Assembly (NCBI RefSeq): GCF_005780185.1
Contig: NZ_VBUI01000010.1
Span: forward strand, 62,001 to 126,000
Reading direction: 5' to 3'
Length of the DNA stretch: 64,000 bases
Origin: Halomonas urmiana
GTDB taxonomy: Bacteria > Pseudomonadota > Gammaproteobacteria > Pseudomonadales > Halomonadaceae
A program made the translations under genes and the position numbers. Shown in pieces: positions 36,366-44,929 of this stretch; positions within the stretch are counted from its first letter, which is position 1, and the number at the start of each line of letters is the position of its first letter. Below the pieces are notes generated by a model. The model ran no database searches. It saw only the letters and a list, made by a program, of their open reading frames with translations, and was not told the origin of the DNA.

Positions 36366-38276
36366 ATGGACATGGACGTGGAACTGCTGGAAATCCGCCA
36401 GCACATGGGGCGGTTCCCGCCCTTCGATGGCATCTCCGACGACCTGCTCGACGAGGTGGCCGGCCAGGTCGAGGTGGCCTACTTCAAGGCCGGCAGCGAT
36501 ATCCTGACCCTCGACCAGGAGGTCCACGACTTCTGCTACATCCGCAGCGGCGCGGTAGAGGTCTATCGCCGCGGCGGTGAGCTCTACAATCGCCTGGGCG
36601 AGGGCGATATTTTCGGCCACTTCAGCCTGCTGCGAAATCGCCGCACCCGCTTCCCCGCCAAGGCCATGGAAGACAGCCTGATCTACTTCATTCCCGAGTC
36701 GGTCTTCTATCAGCTCTGTGAGGCGGACGAACACTTCGCCGAGTTCGTCGAGGTGGAGCGCCCGCGGCTCGAGTCGACGGTGGAGGAGAAAAAGAAACAG
36801 AACGACATGATGATCACCCGGGTGCGCAAGCTGGTGTCCCGCTACCCGGTGATGGTGGAGGCCTCCACGACCGTCCAGGAGGCCGCCCGGCTGATCAGCG
36901 ACTACCAGGCCTCGGCGGTGCTGGTGCTCGATGAACCCTGCGACAACCCCCGCTACACCTTCCGCGACAGCGAGGGCCGTGCCTGGCAGGTTCGGGGCAT
37001 CCTCACCGATAGCGACTTCCGCACCCGGGTGGTGGCCGAGGGGCGCCCCGCCGATACCCCGGTGGGGGAGGTGATCGCCCACAAGCTGATCGCCGTGCAG
37101 TCCGACGTGTCGGTGCACGAGGCCATGCTCTGCATGCTGCGCAACAATATTCACCACCTGCCGGTGATGCACCGTCGCTCGCCGGTGGGCATCGTCCACC
37201 TCTCCGACATCATCCGCTACGAGACCCAGTCGAGCCTCTACCTGGTCAGCAACATCTTCCACCAGCCCAGCAGCGAGGGGCTCGCCCGGCTGACGCCCGA
37301 CGTCAACGCGGCCTTCGTGCGCCTGGTCGAGGAGGGCGCCGACTCGCGGATGATCGGCATTGCGCTCTCCACCATCGGGCGCAGCCTGTCGCGGCGCCTG
37401 CTGGAGCTCGCCGAGGAGGAGCTGGGGCCGCCGCCGGTGCCCTACTGCCTGATGGCGCTGGGCTCCATGGCGCGCAACGAGCAGTCCATCGTCACCGACC
37501 AAGACAACGCCCTGGTGCTCTCCGACGACTTCGATCCCGACCGTCATGACGCCTACTTCCTGGCCCTGGCCACGCGTCTGAGCGACGGCCTGGCCGCCTG
37601 TGGCTACGCCTACTGCAAGGGCGATATCATGGCCACCAACTCGCTGTGGCGTCAGCCGCTCGCGGTCTGGAAGGGCTACTTTCGTGAGTGGATCGAACAG
37701 CCCACGCCGGAGCGGCTCTTGCACAGCTCAATCTTCTTCGACCTGGACAGCGTCGTCGGCGAGAACTCGCTCGTCGAGCAGCTCCAGGACCTGGTCGCCG
37801 AGCTGGCGCCCAAGCACCCGCGCTTTCTCGCCGCCATGGCGCGCAATGCCCTGAACCGCACGCCGCCACTGGGCTTCTTCCGCACCTTCGTGATGGAGAA
37901 GGACGGCAAGCACAACAACACCATCAACCTCAAGCGCCGGGGTACCGCTCCGATGGTCGACCTGATCCGCGTCCACGCCCTGGCCTGCGGCTCGCGGGCC
38001 CAGAACAGCTTCGAGCGCCTGGAAGATATCGATCGCACCCAGCTGCTGGCCCCCGGGGTCAGCGACCGGCTGCGCTATGCCCTCGAGTTTCTGAGCATGG
38101 CGCGGATTCGCCACCAGATGATCGACCTGCAGCACGAGCAGGAGCCGGACAACGACATCGAGCCGGAGAACGTTTCCGACACCGAGCGCCACAACCTCAA
38201 GGATGCCTTCCAGGTGCTGAGCAACGCCCAGAAGTTCCTCAAGTTCCGCTATCCCATGCCGTCGCGGTCACGCTGA
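36366..38276 (+). CDS. Cyclic-nucleotide-binding / CBS / DUF294 putative nucleotidyltransferase
   Basis: A 636-residue cytoplasmic signalling-type protein. In order: a cNMP-binding beta-barrel (residues about 15-130, with FDGISDDLLDEVAGQVEVAY and GDIFGHFSLL), a CBS pair (about 155-290, MVEASTTVQEAARLISDYQA and RNNIHHLPVMHRRSPVGIVH), and a DUF294 nucleotidyltransferase core (YCLMALGSMARNEQSIVTDQ, DNALVLSDDF). A C-terminal helical DUF294_C domain completes it. It resembles GlnD-like nucleotidyltransferases. The exonuclease gene starts two bases after its stop. This pair is commonly found near acetate or solute transporters; the target protein is unknown. ATG 36366 with GGAG is used. Confidence 0.9.
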   Translation: MDMDVELLEIRQHMGRFPPFDGISDDLLDEVAGQVEVAYFKAGSDILTLDQEVHDFCYIRSGAVEVYRRGGELYNRLGEGDIFGHFSLLRNRRTRFPAKAMEDSLIYFIPESVFYQLCEADEHFAEFVEVERPRLESTVEEKKKQNDMMITRVRKLVSRYPVMVEASTTVQEAARLISDYQASAVLVLDEPCDNPRYTFRDSEGRAWQVRGILTDSDFRTRVVAEGRPADTPVGEVIAHKLIAVQSDVSVHEAMLCMLRNNIHHLPVMHRRSPVGIVHLSDIIRYETQSSLYLVSNIFHQPSSEGLARLTPDVNAAFVRLVEEGADSRMIGIALSTIGRSLSRRLLELAEEELGPPPVPYCLMALGSMARNEQSIVTDQDNALVLSDDFDPDRHDAYFLALATRLSDGLAACGYAYCKGDIMATNSLWRQPLAVWKGYFREWIEQPTPERLLHSSIFFDLDSVVGENSLVEQLQDLVAELAPKHPRFLAAMARNALNRTPPLGFFRTFVMEKDGKHNNTINLKRRGTAPMVDLIRVHALACGSRAQNSFERLEDIDRTQLLAPGVSDRLRYALEFLSMARIRHQMIDLQHEQEPDNDIEPENVSDTERHNLKDAFQVLSNAQKFLKFRYPMPSRSR

Positions 38277-38277
38277 G

Positions 38278-39000
38278 ATGCGCCTTCCCCGACGCAGGAG
38301 AGTACCGGCCCCGGGCTGGCCCGAGTACCTGGCGAAGCGCGCCGAGCTTGCCCGCGACCCGCTGCTCGCGCGCTGCTTCGCCGCCGGGACGCCCGCGCCG
38401 GACATGCCCATCGCCGAGGTCCCCATGGTCGCCCTGGACATGGAGACCACCGGGCTCGACGAGCGGCGCCATGCCATCGTCAGCATCGGCCTGGTGCCCT
38501 TCACCCTGGGGCGCATCCGACTGTCCGAGCGGCGCTACTGGGTGTTGAGGCCGCCGCGGCCGCTGAGCGCCAAGTCGGTGACCTTTCATCACATCACCCA
38601 CTCGGACATCGTGGGTGCCCCCGACCTCGACGAGATACTCGAGGAGCTCCTCGAGGCCATCGCAGGCCGCCTGGTGGTGGTGCACTACCGGCATATCGAG
38701 CGTCCGTTCCTGGACGCCGCCGTGAAGGCACGCCGGGGCGAGGGGCTGATGTTTCCGGTCATCGACACCATGTCGCTGGAGGCGCGCCGGCACCGCCAAT
38801 CGCTGCTGGCGCGCTTCAAGCGCTGGATCGGGCGGCCGCCGGCCTCCATTCGCCTCTACGACAGCCGCGAGCGCTACGGCCTGCCGGTCTACTCCGGCCA
38901 TCATGCCCTGGTCGATGCCCTGGCCACTGCCGAGCTGCTGCAGGCCCAGGTGGCCACGCACTTCGGCCCCGAGACGCCGGTGGGCGAGCTGTGGAGCTAG
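38278..39000 (+). CDS. 3'-5' exonuclease, DnaQ/DEDDh family
   Basis: A 240-residue exonuclease of the polymerase III epsilon family. Exo I: VALDMETTGLDERRHAIVSI (the D-E pair). Exo II region: VVVHYRHIERPFLDAAV, where the canonical Asp is shifted. Exo III: YSGHHALVDALATAELL (the catalytic His and Asp). The gene is translationally close to the DUF294 gene (one base between stop and ATG), so they form a two-gene unit. It is too short and too basic to be the replicative epsilon. It ends at a perfect bidirectional hairpin. Confidence 0.9.
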   Translation: MRLPRRRRVPAPGWPEYLAKRAELARDPLLARCFAAGTPAPDMPIAEVPMVALDMETTGLDERRHAIVSIGLVPFTLGRIRLSERRYWVLRPPRPLSAKSVTFHHITHSDIVGAPDLDEILEELLEAIAGRLVVVHYRHIERPFLDAAVKARRGEGLMFPVIDTMSLEARRHRQSLLARFKRWIGRPPASIRLYDSRERYGLPVYSGHHALVDALATAELLQAQVATHFGPETPVGELWS

Positions 39001-39030
39001 TCGCGGCCGGCGCGCTATGAACAGGTGCAG

Positions 39031-39068
39031 ACACGAAGAAGGCGGCCCTCGGGCCGCCTTCTTCGTGT
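39031..39068. terminator. Bidirectional hairpin between the exonuclease and BCCT genes
   Basis: ACACGAAGAAGGCGGCCC and its exact reverse complement are separated by two bases. The genes on both sides converge on it. The AGAAGG and CCTTCTT ends give weak T-rich tails in both directions. Confidence 0.85.
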
Positions 39069-39115
39069 TACCCGACGCGTCGTTCAACGATGAGCGTCGG
39101 GGGAGGCGCGTGCCG

Positions 39116-40789
39116 CTACTTGCTGCGCGGCTCGCTCATCAGTCCCTTGACGATGCCGTAGCAGCCCACCAGCAGCACGAGGGTGAAGGGCAGGCCGGTG
39201 GTCAGGGCGGCCGTCTGCAGTGCAGCGAGGCCGCCGCCCAGCAGCAGCGCGATGGCCAGTGCCCCCTCGATCAGCGCCCAGAAGATGCGCTGTGGCTTGG
39301 GTGCGTCCACCTTGCCGCCGGCGGTGATCGAGTCGATCACCAGCGAACCGGAGTCGGACGAGGTGATGAAGAACACGATGACCAGCACAATACCGATGAA
39401 GGAGGTAATGGCACTCAGCGGCAGGTGCTCCAGCATGGTGAAGAGCTGCAGCTCCAGGGCGGCATCCTGCACACCGGTGATGCCCTGGTTGATCACCTGA
39501 TCGATGGCGGTAGTACCGAAGGCGGTCATCCACACCACCGAGGCCAGGGTCGGCACCAGCAGTACCGAGATCAGGAACTCACGCACGGTGCGGCCGCGGC
39601 TGACGCGGGCAATGAACATGCCGACGAAGGGCGACCAGGCGATCCACCAGGCCCAGTAGAAGGCCGTCCAGCCCTGACTGAAGTTGGCATCCTCGCGCCC
39701 GAACGGCATGGAGAGGGCCGGCAGGTTCTTCACATAGCCCAGCAGATTATCGACCACGCCGGTAGCAATCAGCAGCGTCGGGCCGACGAGGATCACAAAC
39801 AGCAGCAGCAGCAGGGCGAGTACCATGTTGAGCTGGGAGAGGCGTTGTACGCCCTTGTCGACGCCGAGCAAGATCGAGCCCAGTGCCACCAGCGTGATGC
39901 CCAGGATCAGAATCACCAGGGTGGTTTCGGTGTTGGGTATGCCAAATAGATAGTTGAGGCCCCCGGCCGCCTGGGTGGCGCCCAGCCCCAACGAAGTGGT
40001 CAGGCCGAACAGGGTGGCGAACACCGCCAGGATGTCGATCACGTGCCCCGGCCAGCCCCAGATGCGCTCCCCCAGGATCGGGTAGAAGATCGAGCGCATG
40101 GTCAGTGGTAGGCCCTTGTTGAAGGCGAAGATCGCCAGCGACAGGCCCACGATGGCGTAGGCCCCCCAGGGGTGCAGGCCCCAGTGGAAGATGGTGGCCG
40201 CCATGCTCAGGTCGATGGCGCCGGCCTGGTCACCCGCGGCAGCCCCCAGCGGGGCCCAGTCGGTGCGCACGCCGTCCTCGCCCATGCTGATACCGCCCAT
40301 GGCGGTGCCGAAGTGGCCCAGCGGCTCCGAGACCCCGTAGAACATCAGGCCGATGCCCATGCCCGCGGCGAACAGCATCGAGAACCAGCCGAGATAGCCG
40401 AAGTCCGGCGTGGCGTCGGCACCGCCAATTCGCACCTTGCCCAGGGGAGTGAAGATCAGCACCAGCGCCAGGAGCATAAAGACGTTGGCACCGAGCAGGA
40501 AGAACCAGCCCAGCTTGGTGGTCATGAAGCTGAACATGGCGTTGAAGATCGGCTCCATCTGATCCTGCAGGGCCAGCGTCACGACGACGAACAGCATGAT
40601 CACGATCGCGGAGAACAGGAAGACCTTGCCGTGCAGGTCCACGTTGATTCCCAGGGGGGAAGCAGTGATGTTGTCCTGCCCGATCACATAATCGGTATCA
40701 ATGAGGTTTACCGCCCCCTCGGGGGCGGGTATGCCCTCGGAGCCGGTATTCGGCTCCTGGGGTTTTTTGTCTTTAGGGTCTTGAGCCAC
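39116..40789 (-). CDS. BCCT-family betaine/choline/carnitine transporter
   Basis: A 557-residue sodium- or proton-coupled carrier with 12 predicted membrane segments. The aromatic substrate-binding region is present (FHWGLHPWGAYAIVGLSLAI), as is the BCCT signature TAFYWAWWIAWSPFVGMFIA followed by RVSRGRTVREF. The N-terminal tail of about 50 residues is polar and the C-terminal tail is very short (MSEPRSK), unlike osmoregulated BetP. It is therefore more likely a nutrient transporter for betaine or a related amine. It lies 46 bp after the uspA-type gene on the same strand, and they probably share a transcript. It would feed GbcAB. Confidence 0.93.
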   Translation of the reverse strand: MAQDPKDKKPQEPNTGSEGIPAPEGAVNLIDTDYVIGQDNITASPLGINVDLHGKVFLFSAIVIMLFVVVTLALQDQMEPIFNAMFSFMTTKLGWFFLLGANVFMLLALVLIFTPLGKVRIGGADATPDFGYLGWFSMLFAAGMGIGLMFYGVSEPLGHFGTAMGGISMGEDGVRTDWAPLGAAAGDQAGAIDLSMAATIFHWGLHPWGAYAIVGLSLAIFAFNKGLPLTMRSIFYPILGERIWGWPGHVIDILAVFATLFGLTTSLGLGATQAAGGLNYLFGIPNTETTLVILILGITLVALGSILLGVDKGVQRLSQLNMVLALLLLLFVILVGPTLLIATGVVDNLLGYVKNLPALSMPFGREDANFSQGWTAFYWAWWIAWSPFVGMFIARVSRGRTVREFLISVLLVPTLASVVWMTAFGTTAIDQVINQGITGVQDAALELQLFTMLEHLPLSAITSFIGIVLVIVFFITSSDSGSLVIDSITAGGKVDAPKPQRIFWALIEGALAIALLLGGGLAALQTAALTTGLPFTLVLLVGCYGIVKGLMSEPRSK

Positions 40790-40835
40790 GAGACATCTCC
40801 CTTGCGGTTATCGATGGTTGTGTGTTTCGACGAAG

Positions 40836-41264
40836 TTAATCGTCGGCTCTCGGGCGCACCAGGAAGACCGATGCCTTGGTATGCGTCGCCACCTTGCCCC
40901 CATGGGAGGGCATGATCACGTCTGCATGCTTGGGGGGGTGGGTCGGCATGACCACCAGGTCGGCGCCGACCTCGTCGATGGCCTCGATGAGGTCGTCGTC
41001 GAGATCGGCGATGGGATCGGGGCTGACGATGGTGTGGGTGCTGACCGGCTGGCCGTGGACCTTGGCGCGCTCCTGGGCGAAGGCCTCGAGCTTCTGGGTG
41101 AACTCCTCCGGCGTGCGCGCCACGGAGCCGGGCGTGGTGGCCGTGATGCCGACGTAACAGACTTCCGCGTCGTAGTGCTTCGCCTGATCGGCGACGATCT
41201 TCAGCGATGGCTCGATCACGTCGAGGTGGGCCAGATCCACTGGCACCATGATCTTCTTGAACAT
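40836..41264 (-). CDS. Universal stress protein, UspA family
   Basis: A 142-residue cytoplasmic protein starting MFKKIMVPVDLAHLD, with GADLVVMPTHPP and the ATP-binding-like GGKVATHTKASVFLVRP at the C-terminus (GxnxG-related motif with a Ser/Thr-rich tail). AAGGAG six bases before the ATG sets the start. It is upstream of the BCCT gene in an apparent operon. In Halomonas elongata a UspA protein (TeaD) tunes an ectoine TRAP transporter, so a similar role for this carrier is plausible but not shown. Confidence 0.9.
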   Translation of the reverse strand: MFKKIMVPVDLAHLDVIEPSLKIVADQAKHYDAEVCYVGITATTPGSVARTPEEFTQKLEAFAQERAKVHGQPVSTHTIVSPDPIADLDDDLIEAIDEVGADLVVMPTHPPKHADVIMPSHGGKVATHTKASVFLVRPRADD

Positions 41265-41540
41265 GCTTGCGCTCCTTCTGATGGGGTCGGCGGTTTCCAC
41301 GTCAAGTGTGGACGGTCAAGGGTGTTTGGGCATGGGCCGCTTTCAACGTATCTTGCCGTCAATCGGCGCCTACCCTACACCATCGGTGCATTAAGCGTAT
41401 GTGAAACGCGACAGATGCGACTCTCATAGCGCATTGTAATCAAGTGTAAGACGACTGATAACCATGGAGTACCGATGGCTGCGAGGTCCCCGCGGTGTCA
41501 TGTGGGCGCCGAGGTAGACCCAACGCCAGCGTCAGACCCA

Positions 41541-41573
41541 AAGAAAGGGGAGGGCCCTGTCGGACTCTCCCCT
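41541..41573 (-). terminator. Terminator of the first glycine-betaine ABC operon
   Basis: On the minus strand AGGGGAG and CTCCCCT pair around a 14-nt loop and are followed by TTCTTT. It is 34 bp beyond the stop of the binding-protein gene. The rest of 41265-41540 is the upstream region of the uspA-type gene; no gene is seen. Confidence 0.8.
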
Positions 41574-41606
41574 CGAACATCACCGTAGTGATGACACGGC
41601 GGCGTA

Positions 41607-42485
41607 TCAGCTCTCCGCCGGCAGCCACTCCTGAACCACGTCCTGGTTCTCGGCGACCCACTGCTTGGCGTTCTCGTAGGGCTCGGCATCGCCAGACTGG
41701 TTCATCAGCATGACCTCGCCCATCTGCTCGGGGGTCCACTCGAAGGCGTCCAGGATGGCGTAGGCCCCCGGCATGTCCTCCTTCAGGCCCTCACGAGCGA
41801 TAGTGTTGATCTGCTCGGCACCGCCGTAGACGTCCTGCGGGTCCTCGAGGTACTTGAGGTCCCAGCGGGCGAACATCCAGTGCGGGGTCCAGCCGGTGAC
41901 CACGATGTCCTGCTCGTTCTTGATGGCGCTGTCCAGGGCCGCGGTCATGGTGGCGCCGCTGCCGCTCTGCAGGTCCACTTCCTCGAACTCGTAGGTCTCG
42001 ACGACCTGCTCGGTGAGGCTCATCAGGCCGGCACCCGGATCGATGCCGGTGATGGTGCCGTCGAAGGCGTCGGCGTTGGCGTCGAGCTCGGCAATGGAGT
42101 CGACGTCGGTGTAGGCCGGCACGACGAGACCCAGCTTGGTGCCTTCGAGGTTGGCCCCCAGGTCATCGACGCTGTCACCCACACGCTCCATGTAGTCGGC
42201 GTGCGTGGTCGGCAGCCAGGCGGCGACGATGGCGTCGGCATCGCCGGTGGAGAGCGCCTGGAACATGGCGGCGGCGGAGAGCGAGGTCAGCTCGACCTCG
42301 TAACCGGCCTGCTCCAGCACGGCGCGGACCACGTTGGTGGAGGCGACTTCGGAGGCCCACTCCACATAGGCTAGGTTGACGGTGCCCTTGTCCTGCGCCT
42401 GGGCGGTACCCGCGGCAAGGCCGGCCCCGGCAAGCATGGCGAGGCTGGCGAAACGGATACGACGGCTAAGCAGTTGCTTGGTCAT
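41607..42485 (-). CDS. Glycine betaine ABC transporter substrate-binding protein (OpuAC type)
   Basis: A 292-residue periplasmic receptor. The signal peptide ends near GTAQAQDK (about residues 27-31). The mature domain has NLAYVEWASEVASTNVVRAV, ADAIVAAWLPTTHADYMER, VVTGWTPHWMFARWDLKYLE and a C-terminal helix ending in ENQDVVQEWL. Trp residues in AAWLPTTH and TGWTPHWMF are the expected aromatic cage for a quaternary ammonium. It is the last gene of the operon proV-proW-binding protein. It differs clearly from the E. coli-type ProX encoded at 48674-49729. AAGGTAG precedes the ATG. Confidence 0.92.
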   Translation of the reverse strand: MTKQLLSRRIRFASLAMLAGAGLAAGTAQAQDKGTVNLAYVEWASEVASTNVVRAVLEQAGYEVELTSLSAAAMFQALSTGDADAIVAAWLPTTHADYMERVGDSVDDLGANLEGTKLGLVVPAYTDVDSIAELDANADAFDGTITGIDPGAGLMSLTEQVVETYEFEEVDLQSGSGATMTAALDSAIKNEQDIVVTGWTPHWMFARWDLKYLEDPQDVYGGAEQINTIAREGLKEDMPGAYAILDAFEWTPEQMGEVMLMNQSGDAEPYENAKQWVAENQDVVQEWLPAES

Positions 42486-42569
42486 CGAGCTACCTTCTTC
42501 AGTAAGTGTGCGATTACATCTTGAGGCAACCCCATAGGGTTTCAAGTGGTTGCCATCAACGGTGTGCCG

Positions 42570-43409
42570 TTACGCCTTGCGACCCTTACGCAAAGACTGG
42601 GTCACGCGGTCGAGCAGCATGGCCAGGATGACCACGGCGATGCCGGCCTCGAAGCCGTCGCCCGGCCGCAGGCGCTGGATGGCGCGCCACACTTCGCTGC
42701 CCAGGCCATCGGCGCCGATCATGGCGGCGATCACCACCATGGAGAGGGCCAGCATGATGGTCTGGTTGATGCCGGCCATCACCGTGGGCAGCGACAGCGG
42801 CAGCTGGACCTTGAGCAGTTTCTGGCGGCGGGTGGCGCCATAAGCGTCGGCCGCCTCTATCAGGTCCACGGGCACCTGGCGGATGCCGAGGGTGGTGAAG
42901 CGGATCGCCGGCGGCATGGAGAAGATCACCGTGGCGAAGATCGCCGACACCGAGCCGATGCCGAAGAACGGGATCGCCGGGATCAGGTAGACGAACGCGG
43001 GCATGGTCTGCATGAAGTCCAGCACCGGCATGATCGTCCGGTAGAGCCGCTCGGAGAGCGCCGCGGCGATGCCCACCGGCATGGCGATAACCACCGCGAC
43101 CAGGGTGGCGATCACCACCAGCGTCAGGGTCTCGATCATCGGGTCCCACAGATCGAGGTTCCAGATCAGCGCCATGCCCAGGGCCGCGCCGATGGCCAGG
43201 CGATGGCTCGACACCCACCAGCACAGACCGACGATGATCAGCAGCAGCGCCCAGGGCGGCAACCAGAACAGGGCGTCGTTGAGTCCGTCGATGCCGGTCT
43301 GGGTGACCCGCGAGATGCCGCGGGTCACACCGGAATATTCAGTGGTCAGCCAGTCGAGACCGCCTTCGATCCACTGGCCCAGCGGGATGCTCGGGATTTC
43401 GATAGCCAT
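42570..43409 (-). CDS. proW: Glycine betaine/proline ABC transporter permease
   Basis: A 279-residue inner-membrane permease with six to seven hydrophobic segments. Landmarks are PVLDFMQTMPAFVYLIPAIP, FFGIGSVSAIFATVIFSMPP, the coupling loop EAADAYGATRRQKLLKVQLP and GINQTIMLALSMVVIAAMIG. Its ATG overlaps the proV stop by one base (TAATG). It works with the ATPase 43409-44611 and the receptor 41607-42485. Confidence 0.93.
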   Translation of the reverse strand: MAIEIPSIPLGQWIEGGLDWLTTEYSGVTRGISRVTQTGIDGLNDALFWLPPWALLLIIVGLCWWVSSHRLAIGAALGMALIWNLDLWDPMIETLTLVVIATLVAVVIAMPVGIAAALSERLYRTIMPVLDFMQTMPAFVYLIPAIPFFGIGSVSAIFATVIFSMPPAIRFTTLGIRQVPVDLIEAADAYGATRRQKLLKVQLPLSLPTVMAGINQTIMLALSMVVIAAMIGADGLGSEVWRAIQRLRPGDGFEAGIAVVILAMLLDRVTQSLRKGRKA

Positions 43410-44611
43410 TACTTTTCTCCTGCCTGTGCCAGTTCATCGAGGACGGCGCCCTTGACCACCACGCCCTGCAGTCGCTTCTCGGCATCCACCACGGCGATGG
43501 GGAAGCTCTTCTCGCTGAACATGGCGAAGAGATTGTGCAGGGGCTCCTCGGGGCCGACGGTGCGGAAGTCCTGGACCATCAGCTCGCGGATGTGCTCCTT
43601 GCCCTGGTGGGCGGCCTGCTCCAAGGCATCGACCTGCACCAGGCCCAGCAGGGTGCGGTCGCGACTGGTCACGTAGATCGAGTCGAGGCCGTGCTCGCTC
43701 ATCTTGCGCAGCGTGGTGCGCGGGCCGTCATCCTCGCGGGCGGTGGCCCGCACCGGGCGCATGGCGTGCTCGGCGGTGAGGATCTTCGACATGTCGACGC
43801 CCTCGATGAAGCGCTTGACGTACTCGTCGGCCGGATTGGTGAGGATCTCCTCCGGCGTGCCGATCTGCACGATCTCGCCATCCTTGAGCAGGATGATGCG
43901 ATCGCCGATGTTCAGCGCCTCGTCCAGGTCATGGGTGATGAACACCGTGGTCTTCTGCATGCGGTGCTGCAGCTCGAGCAGTTCCTGCTGCATGTCACCG
44001 CGGATCAGCGGATCAAGGGCCGAGAAGGCCTCGTCCATCAGCAGCACGGTGGAGTCGTTGGCCAGTGCCCGGGCCAGGCCCACGCGCTGCTGCATGCCGC
44101 CGGAGAGCTGATTGGGGTAGGCGTCTTCCCAGCCATCGAGGCCCACCTGCTTGAGCGCCTTCTGGGCAATGTCGGCGCGCTCGGCCGGCTCCACGCCGCG
44201 GATCTCGAGGCCGAACTCGGCGTTCTGCTGCACCGTGCGATGCGGGAAGAGGGCGAAGTTCTGGAACACCATGGAGAAGTGTCGACGCCGGCACTCGAGC
44301 AGCGCCTTGTCATCCAACTGAGGAATATCCTCATCGTCGATGACGATCTCGCCCTCGGTGGGCTCGATCAGGCGGTTGAGGCAGCGAATCAGGGTTGACT
44401 TGCCGGACCCAGACAGCCCCATGATCACCAGGAGTTCACCCTCGTAGACATCGAAGTCGATGTTCGACAGGCCCAGGGTCTGGCCGGTCTTGTCGAGGAT
44501 CTCGGGACGTTTGTGTCCCTGGTCGCGCAGTTCGAGGGCCTTCTTGGGCTGACTGCCGAAGACCTTGCTCAGGTTGCGCACCCGAATCTTGACGTTTCGA
44601 TTCTCGTTCAT
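43409..44611 (-). CDS. proV: Glycine betaine/proline ABC transporter ATP-binding protein
   Basis: A 400-residue ATPase with two C-terminal CBS-like stretches. Walker A: GLSGSGKSTLIRCLNRLIEP. Signature: LSGGMQQRVGLARAL. Walker B: VLLMDEAFSALDPL. The tail (SKILTAEHAMRP, SEHGLDSIYVTSRDRTLLGL, NLFAMFSEKSFPIAVVDAEK) is a CBS pair as in ionic-strength-sensing OpuA and ProV. It is the first gene of the operon, and a 318-bp gap with two inverted repeats lies upstream. The second copy at 46442-47698 is a paralogue. Confidence 0.94.
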   Translation of the reverse strand: MNENRNVKIRVRNLSKVFGSQPKKALELRDQGHKRPEILDKTGQTLGLSNIDFDVYEGELLVIMGLSGSGKSTLIRCLNRLIEPTEGEIVIDDEDIPQLDDKALLECRRRHFSMVFQNFALFPHRTVQQNAEFGLEIRGVEPAERADIAQKALKQVGLDGWEDAYPNQLSGGMQQRVGLARALANDSTVLLMDEAFSALDPLIRGDMQQELLELQHRMQKTTVFITHDLDEALNIGDRIILLKDGEIVQIGTPEEILTNPADEYVKRFIEGVDMSKILTAEHAMRPVRATAREDDGPRTTLRKMSEHGLDSIYVTSRDRTLLGLVQVDALEQAAHQGKEHIRELMVQDFRTVGPEEPLHNLFAMFSEKSFPIAVVDAEKRLQGVVVKGAVLDELAQAGEK

Positions 44612-44758
44612 TGGCTCTGCCTTATTTCGGCTTCCCGTCGGTTCGGCGGGAAGGGCCGAAGGGTCGAGTGAAGTGACGTAAAATTAAGACGTAACTATGC
44701 CATGCGGTACCGTTGACCGCGGCATCAAGCGACGAAGAAGTGGGAGCTACCCTAGCGG

Positions 44759-44812
44759 TATTTGAACGGTCATTCAAATAAAACCCCGTATCAGGCTAAG
44801 AAAAATTAGCCT
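44759..44812. promoter_or_regulatory. Two inverted repeats in the proV upstream region
   Basis: TATTTGAA-CGGTCA-TTCAAATA (44759-44780, perfect 8-bp arms) and AGGCTAA-GAAAAA-TTAGCCT (44793-44812, perfect 7-bp arms) lie about 150-200 bp before proV. The first resembles a TetR-type operator; its TTGAA/TTCAA half-sites recall BetI boxes but with a longer spacer. The second may be a weak hairpin. The sugar-dehydrogenase gene ends at 44930, so the gap (44612-44929) otherwise holds only the proV promoter. Confidence 0.55.
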
Positions 44813-44929
44813 CGGCGGTGTCCAGACGGGCGGAAGCAAACCATTGAGCGTAGCAAAAACGTGTCCGGATGTGCTCGCCGGCGGGCGCCACTTTTTCGCA
44901 GGCCGGCGCCCGATCCGGGCGCGGCGCCG

